Source: Marasmius tenuissimus (lineage: Eukaryota > Basidiomycota > Agaricomycetes > Agaricales > Marasmiaceae). From it: a stretch of DNA of 64,000 nt. Where the stretch lies: NCBI GenBank assembly GCA_029532415.1, contig JAQOTA010000052.1, positions 1,364,001 to 1,428,000 of the forward strand. The letters run 5' to 3'. Numbering within the stretch: the stretch's first letter is position 1; each line of letters starts with the position of its first letter. The notes beneath the pieces are model-generated. The model searched no databases. It saw only the letters and a program-made list of their open reading frames with translations, and was not told the DNA's origin. Positions 21,751-32,336 of this stretch are shown here, piece after piece. Both the position numbers and the translations under genes were made by a program.

Positions 21751-24211
21751 ATGCCCATCATATTCACCCCTTCGCTCGGCGAGTGCCTTTCCATCAGGGT
21801 TCCCGTCTCGCCGAACCGCCCTGCCTCGACTCCATTGTCGTGGCTCGTTCGCAACAACGAACAAACCGTTCCAGGAAGACAAGGCACAGTCGATATCAAA
21901 TTCGCAGCCCGCCTCTCCTCTGAAGAGTACCGCCGACTCGGTGAAGGAAAAGTCCAAGTTTGGTCAGATTTCCCTCAAGCTGGTGGTGAAGGGAACGTCT
22001 GGGGAGAGGTCGACTTCGAGCTCGACTCCGATGCCGACATCGGTGAAGGCGAAGTTGCGCTCACCTACACTTTCTCTATTCCTGTCCCTACGGCATCTAC
22101 TTCCACCTTCACGTTCCAACCACAATCGTACTCGTTCACGTATCGCATCGTCTCTTCGAATGGGTCTATTCAGTGGTTAGGGGCCTATGGGCAGAATGGG
22201 GGAGTAAAGGTTGAGTTTGAGGAGGATTCTTCTTCCTCGTCGGATGCCAGTGAAGCGCTCGGATTTGATCTCGTCGGATCGTGTTGGGGAAAGCAAGGCA
22301 GAGGATCGTGCAAGTGGTTTCGTACGGGTGATGCGAACCCTGTTTCGAAGGAGGAGAAAGTAGCCATCTCGCTCGCTAGGAACGAAAAATGGGATATTTG
22401 GGGAATCGGGAAGGACGGGTAAGTCGTGTTTCCTTTCACTTTACGGCGTTGAGTACAATAATAACATGCTGTTCTATAGATACTCAGTCCCTACAGCACA
22501 GTACGCAACCACCTCGACGCCATTGTCGATGGTCATCTTCGCCCCCATCTCCAGTGTCGAGTCGAAACCCAAAGTGAAGGATACTTGGAACCCTCTGTTT
22601 GTTCGGATAGACTTTCCACAAGCGCAGGCTATCCCGAGGAGCGCAATCGGCTTCGCTGCTTCCCCCGAAGCTAGCCTTAGCCTCAGAAACGGGGAAATGT
22701 ACGTATCGGGAACAGGGACAGTGATCGCGCAGTCGTTCCGAGACGGCAATACCGCGGAGTGGGAGAAACTCGTCGCCCATGCCACCTCCGCCCTGACAAT
22801 GTCTGGATCTGCCTTACCATCACCGACGTCACCTCCGGCCACATTCTCTTCCACCGGGCCCGTTTCTCAGTCCGTATTCCACCCATGCAAGTTCGCATTC
22901 GCGACTGGGAATGAGAAGGATATTCCCGTTCTCGTACTCCCATCGTCCGCTAAAACGTGTCCCGTCCGCCTTTCGGTCGTTCCCCTGGTTCCAGTGAAGG
23001 AAAAGGGCAAGGCAAGGGTCAACGTCGATGTCGCCGAGCTGATGGGTCAACCTCAGAAGACACGCTTCGTCTTGTGCCGCGGCAAATCTATCGAGTTTGT
23101 GGATGCAAAAGTCTCGCTCGTCATTGGCGAAACGGCATTGTTGAGTCCTTTGTACCCATTCGCGCTGTCCAAGTCTATTGCCATCGCGATTCTGACGCCT
23201 CACCTCCCACCATCGGTTTCCCCTTCGTCATCGAAGGGTTCTGTCTCCCCGTCGACGTCTACTCAGGCTGAAGAAATTCTTCCAACCCCACCTCCATCGC
23301 CGCATCTGAAACCGATTGCTCATTTGACGGTTAAGAACATTGCCAGGTTGCAACAAGAAAGTGGTGGGCTAGTAGGAAATGATTCGAGCGCGTCGATCTC
23401 CGATATTGGAGTCATCTCTTCAAGTATTGCTCCCGTCACGGCTACGACTGCTGTGAGCACCAACGCTGCTTCGTCAAGGAGAATCGAGCTGGCGAGATCG
23501 ATTTCGTTCATGTCGAGCGCAAGCGGGAGCGGGAGTGGGAGTGGAGCCAACTCGGACGCCAATGCCAACGGGAGTGGCACGAGTTCCGTTTCTTCACGAA
23601 ACAAGAAAACCGGATCCGTGCAGAAACGACCTGCTGGACTCGTAGCGTGTTTCAGACAGTTCTTCCTCGCGGCATCGTTTTGGTTGTTGATTTTGGTGAA
23701 GAGGTTGGTTCTTGGTGGTGGTAATGCTCCAGCTCAACGTGGAAGGCGTGGGCGTGCGGGATCGGATTCAGGATTTTTGAACAGGTGGTTCGGCACCGCG
23801 GGGAGTGGGCTGAGGTCTAGGTCTGCGAGTGCGAGTGTTAGTGGGCATTCGACGCCTACTAGGATTGCGGAGGTGGATGAGAGGACGCCGTTGCTGGCTG
23901 ATCCTGCGACAAAGGCGAAGACAGCTCAAGTCCAGGAACCTACGACGGTCGAACCTGAGAGCTCAGCTACGGCCACGGTCACCGCGAAGCAGACGGTGTC
24001 GTTCAATACTACGCTTCTTCACCCTACCGACACGAATACAAACCATACCATGGTTATATACGGCCTCGATGCGCAGAAACCCCAGCTCCAATTCGAAGTT
24101 GACGGGGCTAGCGTCGTCGTCGTCCGCCTCGACCAAAACCAGGAGGGGTGGAACGTTGCCGAGCTCGACTGGAGGAAGGGAGGGAACTTGAGTGTCTCTC
24201 TCGGTGTTTAA
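21751..24211 (+). CDS. uncharacterised protein with one membrane segment
   Basis: I do not recognise it. Two exons (21751-22418 and 22480-24211) join in phase to 799 residues. Roughly residues 1-220 and 225-440 look like beta-rich domains (for example FTFQPQSYSFTYRIVSSNGS and NPLFVRIDFPQAQAIPRSAI). A Ser/Gly/Ala-rich low-complexity linker follows (ASGSGSGSGANSDANANGSG). Then comes a single hydrophobic segment, CFRQFFLAASFWLLILVKRL, a basic stretch (QRGRRGRAGS) and a final hydrophilic domain ending KGGNLSVSLGV. There is no signal peptide. A tail-anchored-like or single-pass membrane protein is possible. An in-frame Met at 21646 would add 35 residues, but that part is CT-rich leader after a TATA-like box, so 21751 is preferred. 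Confidence 0.78.
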
Positions 24212-25194
24212 AACCCTGTTGTAAACTTGTACTACATAAGGTGTGTACCTATACGCGCACAGGTTCTGAGAACCAACACTGTTGTTTGTATGTAGATCTT
24301 TTTTGTTTCAGTCTCGATGTTGTAGTTTCCCTTTTCACATTCTCTTCCTATTTACGGCTGGCTACCCTTTCACGATTTCTTGTTTTCGTGTTTACCTCCC
24401 CACCCCGAGATGTTTTTTTCTCACGTTTGTATGTCCTGTATGATTCACGCTCTTCACGTACACGCTCCCACGCATCGTTCACGTCTGGCAATGTTATCGC
24501 TGTTACTTCTCACCGTTTACGTGCCTGAGGATGCTAGCCATCGGGCTGACAACTCCAGTCTTCTCCCCTGGCAGCATATTCCACAGCTTGATCAGCCCCC
24601 TTACACAAGGAAAAAAGAAAAGATTGAATCTGACTCTGGAAGGGTCTTTTGGACATCGGAGGGGAGAGGGGAAAGTTGAAAAACAAGTTCCCGAAGATAT
24701 CTTGCTATGAGATTTAATCGCGTTGGTGGCGTGAGAACAGACAGCGGCGTATTCATATTTCATATCGTTCGTTATGTTTTTTTTTGTTGCTTCTCTCTGT
24801 TCTTTATTGTTCCTTCTCCCTACTTATCCAATGAGCGACGAGGTCGTATCACTTTTTGTTTAGTCGGGCGGCGGAGGCTGTGAGGGGACAACCTCCCCCT
24901 GCTGTCTATGTCCGTAACAGTCCGCAATTCTAATCATCGGCTACCTTGTCAAGTTCGATCACGAAAATCTCGCCCTAGATTGAGTAAGACATATACCCCT
25001 GGCATCGGTAATTATGAAGTGTAGTAATTAGTTTACAACGATTGCAAGAGCGTTGAGTTGATACAGATATGGAAAGCACAACACAGACCAGACAAATCAA
25101 GAAAGTAGGTAGAAGATTTCAGCAAAGGAAATGTACAGAAAGGAGGGGGATAGACCAGAGCGAGCAGGCTCCTCACAGAGTCAGCCGACGCCTA
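24212..25194. other. intergenic, convergent 3' ends
   Basis: T-rich sequence follows the gene ending at 24211 and should hold its 3' untranslated region and that of the RING gene on the minus strand. No RNA gene or repeat was recognised. Open frames here are composition artefacts. Confidence 0.4.
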
Positions 25195-25913
25195 CTAGTT
25201 CAACAACGCCCCAGCACGCCCAGCCAGGTTGATCTGGTACTCTTCTTCACTCTCAGCTTTCCATTTGCTGTGATACAAACAAGTCAATCGAGGCGTTGAA
25301 AAATTGGAAGGAGAGACTAACCTCTCCCTCGCCTCGAACTCCCTCATCTCCTTCCTCCATCTTTCCCCGTCTGGACCATCGTCATTAGCGAGCCTTTGCA
25401 TCCGATGCATATACGCGCGAACAACATTATTCATCGCGATGTTCGGGATTAGCGGGCGTGTGTAGACTGCCTTGGTACTACACGATGGACAGTTGGTTTC
25501 CCTCTGTTGAGTAGAACGGTTGAGTCGAAGTGGAATGTGGGCCAAGAGGAATAGGAACGGCACTCACATACGTGATAAACCAGGAAACGCCACAGCTCCC
25601 ACACAAGGTGTGCCCACAAGGGTTGATCGTGTGCGCATATGCCCTGTGTGGGTTTAGCTGAAGGTCGTTCAGGCTGGTCCAGACGCAGAGACTTACATGT
25701 GAAGGAGACATCTGCGAGAAGGGGGGTCAGTGCTCTGGACAGTCACTAGCTGCTGCTTGAGGAGGCTCACATCGGACACCACACGTCCCGATCAAAGGTT
25801 TCAAATAACGTGTCCCTGGAATACTTCTCCTTGCTCTGCATGATGATTTGCACGGCAAACCTCACAGCGAGACTGAGACGTCGACCGATAGAGAGAAGGA
25901 CAATCCAAGGCAT
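25195..25913 (-). CDS. RING-finger protein A (putative E3 ubiquitin ligase)
   Basis: Five exons on the minus strand (25771-25913, 25697-25711, 25568-25643, 25322-25503, 25195-25267) join in phase to 162 residues. After an N-terminal stretch ending in LFETFDRDVW comes a C3HC4-type RING: CPIC, HTINPCGHTLCGSCGVSWFI and CPSC, so all eight zinc ligands can be assigned. The C-terminal part (PLIPNIAMNNVVRAYMHRMQ, then WRKEMREFEARE) is helical and charged. The RING suggests E3 ligase activity, but the substrate is unknown. The 15-nt exon 25697-25711 is needed to complete the first CPIC and to reach the conserved frame. A paralog with the same exon pattern (15, 76, 182 nt) lies at 28554-29868. The start could instead be an internal Met near 25835. 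Confidence 0.75.
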
Positions 25914-27005
25914 GATGTTCTCTGACCGTTGGCAAAGAGGAAAGGAAAGGAAGGTACAGAGCCATAACTCTAGGACCTGGAGAATTTATACTGCCCGCGT
26001 GGGGCACTACTTGGGGCGGGGAAGGTATATCTGTCATCCATTATTTATTTATTTTGTAGTTTTTGCGTGACGGTCCGTGGCCAAAGCAGATTTTTCGAGT
26101 TTTTACGAGCAAGTAAAGATGTGAACAGAAACCGTAAAGAGAGAGAGGCTCACCTACTGGCCTTGCGTCCACAATAATTTGACTCAGAATACGCAGGAGC
26201 GATTGGCCAAGGCATTCTCGGTGGCTTACTGTTCACGAGTAGCGAATTTTCAAGTCGTTAGTACTTTAGTGTTTGATTCCGAAGTGGATGCATATGTCAC
26301 GGCTATCAAGAACGAAGGACCCAAGTGAGGGGTGGAACGCGTGACAGGCTGTGACATTTATGTCGTGAAATATTCACGATCATGACATAGTCCAACTGTG
26401 ATCGAAGTGACCGTTTCATACGAATTCCTAGAAATTCCTAAAACCCTACCTGCCTGTGACGTGGGGAAAATGTTTCGGATATTGGTGCCCCTTGGTGCCC
26501 ATCGCCCATCGCCCCAAATTAGGCAAACTCGGAGGTGTCACAACTTGTCACAGGCTGGATGGACTTATTCGCCGATCTTGGGGCCTGTAGCCTGCGACCA
26601 TAACCAATAACCATAAACCGAGTCATACCGATGTAAGCTCCTCCCCGGGGAAATGAGACCCAGAAAATCTTCGTATTTTGAAGCCTGTGACCATACCATG
26701 TGTGTCCCGCCAAAATTCCACTGAAGGAGGGTGCTGATTGGGGCCTATACAAAGTCACAAACTTTCTGAAGTCGTAAGAGGCAATGCTTTATGGACATGT
26801 AACTGCCTGTACAGTAGGCGCCAGAGTCGGTCACCCTCCAAATGGATTTACCACCCAAAAAATTTTTGGCTCAGTGTGACAGTGACATCGGTTCTGGTGT
26901 TTTGTAATTTGCTGGGGTAATTGTTGTATTTTTAAATTCTTTGTACGACACCTAAGTACCATTTACGGTAGAAGTTTTGTAGAATAAGCCTCACAGGCTA
27001 CAGAG
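25914..27005. other. repeat-rich intergenic DNA
   Basis: No gene is supported. The stretch is rich in TCGTGAC/GTCACGA-like words and short palindromes, for example around 26355-26395 where ATGTCGTGAA faces TTCACGATCATGACAT. The part at about 26717-26805 resembles the centre of the foldback element at 27006-27921, so it is probably decayed mobile-element DNA. Confidence 0.45.
26717..26805 (+). repeat. degenerate direct copy of the foldback centre
   Basis: CGCTGATTGAGGCCTGTACA with GAGTCACAGA at 27466-27496 resembles TGCTGATTGGGGCCTATACA with AAGTCACAAA at about 26730-26760. Flanks are also alike (TTCCAC before, CTTTATGG after). This suggests an older, partly eroded copy of the same element. 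Confidence 0.5.
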
Positions 27006-27921
27006 CGGTTTCGGAGACGTATTGTCATGTGCATTTTCACGGTTTTCTTAAAAACCTAAAACAGAAATCCAAATGCGGTCGTCTCGCTAACGCGTGACGC
27101 GTGACACCTGGGCCTGAGTGCCCGACTCAGGCCCTGGTCGGGGGTCCACCCGCCAAAATATGGACCGTCACGCTCCGTCACGACGGGCAGGCCAGGTTTC
27201 CACGACCGTAATTTCTAAATGTAAAAGAGAATCGTAAAGTTTAAAATTCACGATTCACTTTTGCAGTCGTTGTAGGATTCAACTCACGGCCGTAAAATAA
27301 ATCGTAAAAGGTTTGTTTTTACGATGGTGATTTATGACGTAGTACAACCGTATATAGCAATTTTTTTCGAGCTCGGACAGTTTTATTTTACGCGCGTAAA
27401 AGAATAACTTTTACGAGTCCAAGAATTAGTTGCCGAGTGGATTCCACCAGATTTTCACTGTAGAACGGCGCTGATTGAGGCCTGTACAGAGTCACAGATT
27501 CCTTTTTGAGCTCATAAAGATCATTCTTTTATGGGCGTAAAACAAAACCATCTGAGCTCGAAAAAAATTGCTATATACGGTTGTACTACGTCATAAATCA
27601 CCATCGTAAAAACAAACCTTTTACGATTTATTTTACGGCCGTGAGTTGAATCCTACAACGAGTTACGACTGCAAAAGTGAATCGTGAATTTTAAACTTTT
27701 ACGATTCCCTTTTACATTTAAAATTACGGTCGGGGAAACCTGGCCTGCCCGTCGTGCGTACATAGGTTCAGTTTTGTAGTCCATATTTTGGTAGAGCGGG
27801 CCAGACCCCAGCCCGCGACCCGAGCAGGCCCCAGAGGTTGAGGCACTACCACATTTGGATATTTTTTTTAGGATTTTTAGAAAACCGTGAAAAATGCACA
27901 TGACAAACATTTCTGAAATCG
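27006..27921. repeat. long foldback (inverted-repeat) element
   Basis: The arm at about 27006-27430 is an imperfect reverse complement of about 27505-27921. Matching words include GTCATGTGCATTTTCACGG against CCGTGAAAAATGCACATGAC, TTTACGATGGTGATTTATGA against its complement in the other arm, and CGTATATAGCAATTTTTTTC against GAAAAAAATTGCTATATACG. The arms are about 420 bp each and the loop about 75 bp. No open frame resembling a transposase is present, so this is a non-autonomous foldback/MITE-like element or the trace of an inverted duplication. A transcript across it would form a long hairpin RNA. Outer borders are judged by eye, and no target-site duplication was identified. Confidence 0.8.
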
Positions 27922-28553
27922 TCGTAGATTTTTTTTGGGCCTAGAGTACGATCTGCAAGTTGTGTGAACGAGATATTTGAGGCGTACGATCGAGGGGGTG
28001 GGCCTACGTTTCGGAGCCATTTCTACATTGGGAAGTAACATTAATTGATAGTTGACTTTACGGGCAACGAAGATTTGGGTCATGGTTTGTCACGAGTGGT
28101 AGCCAATGACGGTCTTTGATGGCATCCAAGTACGCCTTCCTCTCAGCTTGAGTAGTCCCCTCATCGACGAGCGCCGAGCTCACACTCTACTGGAGGAAAT
28201 GCCCCCCTGAAGGGACTGCGCCTCGAATCCACAATAAAATTAGGGTCTGCCATCTAGGTTTCCTGGTGTGCACTGTGCAGCTGCCCCTCGGGCCTCGTGC
28301 CGTCACTAAAGTACTGAACGTCGAGGCCGAAAAAAGCGAAACGTACATAGGTGTCGGTCATTTCTTATTCCCATCGCTCTTCGGAGCCACCCTAGGCCTA
28401 CTGTAAGGATGCGATCACGAGTTTCCCGGCCAAGATTTCGGACTACAATACTGAAGATTACAATTCGAGCATAGAGTTACATTATTGAACGACCACCCCG
28501 TCTAAACACAAAAAGCCAACAAGCAAGCAAGCAAGCAAAAAGAAAAAAGAATA
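27922..28553. other. intergenic with short GCAA repeat
   Basis: No gene is supported. A short GCAA tandem run (GCAAGCAAGCAAGCAAGCAA) lies near 28520-28537, just past the stop of RING gene B, within its likely 3' untranslated region. Confidence 0.4.
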
Positions 28554-29868
28554 TCACAGTATACTAGCCAACGCAAGTATCCTCCCTTCATCCCTCTCCC
28601 GCTGCCTCATCGCCAACGCGATATCCTCCCTAATAGCAGCGCGTATTTGATCCTCCAACCGCTCGGTGATAGGATACCGGCCCCGGTTTGTTGCACGCGT
28701 GTTAGTGTTAGTGTTGGTGTTCGTATTCGTGTTGGTATTGGTGTGCGAAGTCGTCCTCGCACGTCGAGCCAATTCGTTCTTATACAGTTGCTCCTCCTTC
28801 TTCTTCCACTCCCTAGTCACGGCGCACGAAGGCTTAGAACGAGAACACAAAGCACGAAGCGCGAAGCACGAGAAGAAAGGAGACTAACCGCTCTCTCGCT
28901 TCAAACTCTCTCATCTTACTCCCCCACCCTCCCCCATCCCCATCGTCGTCCGCAAACACGAGCACCTGCATCTGCATATACCTCCGAACCACATTATCAA
29001 CCACGATATTCGGGATAAACGGTCTTGCATGGTCGGCTTTGGATCGACATAGCGGACATGTCGGTTTTTTCTGTCACGTAGCAAGAGGTGAGATAGGGGG
29101 AAGGGGGGGAAGGGGGGGTACTCACGCTGGTGATAAACCACGCAACTCCACAACTCCCGCATAGAGTATGTCCGCATGGGTTGACTGCGTGTGCGTATGC
29201 CCTGTTGTTCGTGGTTGGTTCAAGGTACGAGGGGGTCAAAGGGGAACGTTACATGTATTCGCAACATCTACAAGGGGGAAGAGGGTCGGCATTCGAACAC
29301 CCGTACACAGAAAGTTTCGAAACTCACATTGGACAGCATACTTCCTCTTCGAAAGTTTCGAGTAACGATTTCATCGTCATCGTCGAGGTGGTTCCTTCCT
29401 TCTCTTTCTCCTTTCTCTTTACTCCTTCCCGGTCTCCTTAAGCTTCTTCACCCCCGTCGATCGTTGACTCGCATCAGACGACGAACGGGATCGTTTACCA
29501 GTATGTAGGTCTGGGGGGGGGGGGGGGTTCGAGCAAAGCGTTTTGGTTGGTGAGTACAAGAAACCATTGAAACATTCCCCATGCTCACCCTCTCGTTGCG
29601 TCAAACCCCTCTCCAACGCATCCAACTGAGCGAAGAACTCTGGGTTCTCTTCGTCGGTATCAAAGTACGAACTAGAGCCCGAGCTCGCAGGTCTTGAAGG
29701 AAGCGTTATTGTTGCCGTTGCCGTTGACAAAGGCAAAGTCGACGGTCCAGCAATTGGAATCGGACAAGAAGGACCGCTCTGCGTTTGGTATAAATTCCAT
29801 TCGGTTTCTCCGATAGCAGCATAGTCAATGTCGTCTGAGAGGTTATCGTATTCGTCTGGAGTAGACAT
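28554..29868 (-). CDS. RING-finger protein B (putative E3 ubiquitin ligase), paralog of A
   Basis: Model on the minus strand: 29589-29868, 29328-29436, 29253-29267, 29126-29201, 28889-29070, 28554-28812, about 306 residues in phase. The N-terminus is acidic (MSTPDEYDNLSDDIDYAAIG). The RING reads CPIC, VNPCGHTLCGSCGVAWFI, CPLC, and the region after it (FIPNIVVDNVVRRYMQM, MREFEARER) matches RING A closely, including exon sizes 15, 76 and 182 nt. The C-terminus is longer than in A and contains an Asn-Thr run (HTNTNTNTNTNTNTNTNT) and a charged helix ending ILALASIL. The join between exons 1 and 2 spans a G15/C15 tract and uses acceptor CTTAAG, so it is the least certain part. An alternative acceptor right after the C-tract gives an early stop. 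Confidence 0.68.
29513..29527 (+). repeat. G15 homopolymer
   Basis: A run of 15 G lies inside the predicted first intron of RING gene B (C-run on the coding strand, right before a CAG). Its length may vary or be misread in sequencing and it affects gene-model choice here. Confidence 0.85.
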
Positions 29869-30025
29869 CGTTGTCAAGAGGCAAGGAGGGGGAAATAGAC
29901 GCCCAGCTTTGACCGGGAGTGACGAGATCGACGCGAACTTGGGCCACGTGACAAGGTCGGGGAAGAAGAAAACCGCGGGATCCCTGGACTCGGCGTGCGT
30001 GGACTCCCGAGACAAGGAGAGGGGG

Positions 30026-30031
30026 AAAAAA
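30026..30031 (-). terminator. RNA polymerase III terminator of tRNA-Pro
   Basis: Six T on the transcribed strand (AAAAAA on the plus strand) lie 25 nt past the tRNA 3' end, a normal Pol III stop. Confidence 0.7.
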
Positions 30032-30055
30032 GCATGTCGCAAGCATGGAGTGTAT

Positions 30056-30147
30056 GGGCCTGACGGGGAATTGAACCCCGGACCTCTCGCAAAGAATGCC
30101 AGAGTTCAGCACCCAAAGCGAGAATCATACTACTAGACCATCAGGCC
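30056..30147 (-). tRNA. tRNA-Pro (anticodon UGG) with intron
   Basis: Read on the minus strand it starts GGCCTGATGGTCTAGTAGTA and ends GGTTCAATTCCCCGTCAGGCC plus discriminator C. The acceptor stem GGCCTGA/TCAGGCC pairs over 7 of 7 bp. The A box (TGGTCTAGTAGTATG) and B box (GGTTCAATTCC) are intact. The anticodon arm CTCGC-TTTGGG...T-GCGAG shows TGG as anticodon. An intron of about 20 nt follows one base 3' of the anticodon, the standard nuclear position. C at the discriminator position agrees with eukaryotic tRNA-Pro. A T6 run follows downstream on the transcribed strand. Confidence 0.92.
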
Positions 30148-30250
30148 GGTGAGGAGGTGGGCGGATTGGATGTTGTCATTGTCGAGCAGCCGTGAGGATA
30201 ACTAGCAGAACGACTAGAATTACACAGAAAAAGGTACAAGAAAGGCACAA

Positions 30251-31325
30251 CTAAGGCAACATTGGCGGACGTCCTCTCCCCCTGCCCCTCGAAGATTCGC
30301 CTCTATGACCTCGCCCTCTCCCTCGGCCACGATGGGTATTATCCTTATCCTTCTTCCCCTCCTTCTTCTCACCGTCCTTCTTTTCGATTCTAGGCCTCGG
30401 CGCGGGATCATACTCTGGATTGTTAATAAACCACTGCCTGAGACCTCCCTGGGGTATACCCTGGAGATACAGCTCCTCTTCCTGCTCCGTGACCTCGGTG
30501 GCAACGATAGCCCGCTGAGGTTCCCGTTCATCCGGGTACATGGACTCGTAAAAAGACCCACGTATAGCATCAAAAGTGTAATACTTGCGTTTAGGATATA
30601 GATGGAGGGGGAGATGAACAAGTTGATCGATGATGTTGTAGTATAGCGAGTGAGATGTTATCGCATCTGCTGCTGCGTCTGATTTGAAAGGCGTGAGTAG
30701 GGTTCCCATGGAAAGACACACCACACACACACGCACAATGAATCTGCCTCTGTGTCAGGGGCAACTCCCAGTTGCTCCTCGTAACGGATTTAGCCTTGTC
30801 CATGTCCTTATCCTGAAAGACCTTTGCCATCCTCGCCAAGCCCACATTCTCTTTAAACGGACCTCGAAAGAGCCTCTGTTGGTAAGGATCGTACGGGTGA
30901 GCCGAATCCGATTCGTCGTGTACGTGCTGCGGGTAATAGAGAAGTTCTTGGTACCTGCCCAGCCTCTCCCTGAAAAGCTGTGAATCAATGGCCTTTGCGA
31001 GCATTCCCAGGTCGACGACGTTGGTAACGGAGACGGCACAGTCTATCCATAGCTTGTTGACGTCGTTCTGGATGCCGACGCCGGTCTTGAGTATTTTTGG
31101 ATTCTGGAGCAGGCTCCGGAGGGACGGAGGAAAAGATGTGAGGCGGGAAAGGTGGAATAAATAGACGGATGTGGCTGTGGCGAGCTGAACGAGGGCGACT
31201 GGGTTTTCTGGGGCGTTCTTGAGGAAATTGGGCTTCCATTCGATGTCCAAGCCGACGTGGGTGGTTGGGGGGAGGCTGATTAGGTGATCTGGGTGGTGGA
31301 TGTAATGGAAAGAGTGTTGCTGCAT
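30251..31325 (-). CDS. 3'-5' exonuclease, WRN/RNase D-like (DEDDy)
   Basis: DnaQ-fold exonuclease acting on DNA or RNA 3' ends. Two exons (30737-31325 and 30251-30678) join in phase to 338 residues. Motifs: VGLDIEWKPNF (Exo I, D and E), ILKTGVGIQNDVNKL (Exo II region with the Asp), DLGMLAKA, and Exo III as LTQRQIHYAAADA, whose Tyr and Asp are rebuilt exactly by splicing CATT|ACGCAG. This is the WRN-exonuclease-like subgroup. The C-terminal 70 residues are Lys/Glu rich and end in an RG-repeat tail (HRGRGRGRGHRGESSRGRGR), typical of RNA binding. The helicase part of WRN is absent. Its start lies 110 bp from the divergent gene at 31436, so the two share a short promoter. Confidence 0.88.
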
Positions 31326-31435
31326 GACTAAATATAGAATGCCAAGAAACGCTTTGCGTCTTTGGGTTTTGCCAAGAGATTCATGTCGAGGTTATATAGG
31401 GAGGGGATTGAGCCAAGAGAGCCCCAAACGAAACG

Positions 31436-31890
31436 ATGTCGCTCAAAGACCACATTTACACTGCCAACCAGATTCTCAGCACTCCTCCTCCCCCGTCCCT
31501 CCGAGATATTCTCACTGCCTATCGAACAAAGGGCGACGGAGACCGAGAAATGCTGCTAGCCATGCTCAACGCAAAGTCTGCAGAAGATAACGTGGGTGTC
31601 ACACGCATTTTCCATCGCTTTTGTCTAATGTTCTTCTACAGCGCCTGGCTCAGACTGCTTCACTACAGAGAACACTGCTCGAAGTGTACAACCAACCCCT
31701 TCCGCCCATCGAATCGGTGTCCCGGAAACGGCCGCGCGAGTCTTCTCCGCCGCCTTCGATGCATTATCCCTACCGGTCACGCGTACCACTCTCGCCTTAC
31801 TCTGAAGAACCCAATTCACCCCCCATCGAACCTCTCGCACGAGTAGCTCCCAGAACGAGCAGCACAAGATCACGTTCTCCCAGTTCATAG
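31436..31890 (+). CDS. uncharacterised small protein
   Basis: Not recognised. Two exons (31436-31591, 31642-31890) join in phase with good splice sites to 134 residues. The N-terminal half is helical (MSLKDHIYTANQILSTPPPP, LRDILTAYRTKGDGDREMLL, then LAQTASLQRTLLEVYNQ), which could be a small dimerising domain. The C-terminal half is Pro/Ser/Arg rich (RKRPRESSPPPSMHYPYR) and ends TSSTRSRSPSS, with an SR-like end and a possible nuclear signal. A nuclear role is inference only. It shares a 110 bp promoter interval with the exonuclease gene. Confidence 0.7.
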
Positions 31891-32336
31891 CCCTCTCTCT
31901 CCTCGCTGTCGTTGCTATCTATGTGTAAATTATGTACTATACCATACCCAACTTGATTGCCAAGTTTTCTACGTAGTCTATGCCAAGTGCCCAAGCTATT
32001 GCCCAAGCTATTCTTAGTATCCTGTACGCCAAGACATTCCAGACCATCCTCTAAAAATACTCAGCCACCAAGAATAGGGATCCCCTTTCCGAGATACCTC
32101 CCCCTCGCCAAGTGCGATCGCCAAGCCAAAGAGGCACCACTCCAACTAAAAATACGCGCGCGAGCCACGTCTCCAGGCCAAGCCTTCCTGCCAACACCCG
32201 CCGCCAACCATTCTACCCGCCACAAGATGGCCAAGGTGGGAGGCAGTGAACATGATTCCCACTCGCGCTCCGGCCCGTGCTCACTGGAGGTCAATGTTAT
32301 TCGGTACATCGTGAAATAAATAGATAATTTACAAGT
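31891..32336. other. intergenic, convergent 3' ends
   Basis: Between the stops of the gene at 31436 and the chitinase. The repeated word GCCAAG recurs several times (about 31960-32240), but I see no regular tandem period and no gene. Confidence 0.4.

Noticed and set aside
28518..28540. GCAA tandem run as a CRISPR-like or regulatory array
   Set aside because: A plain short microsatellite in a eukaryotic 3' region, without spacers.
29419..29588. Direct reading of the C15 tract as coding (poly-Pro) in RING gene B
   Set aside because: The frame ends in a stop soon after and does not reach the conserved LETFEEEVCCPI; GTGAGC donor at 29588 and a CTTAAG acceptor restore phase.
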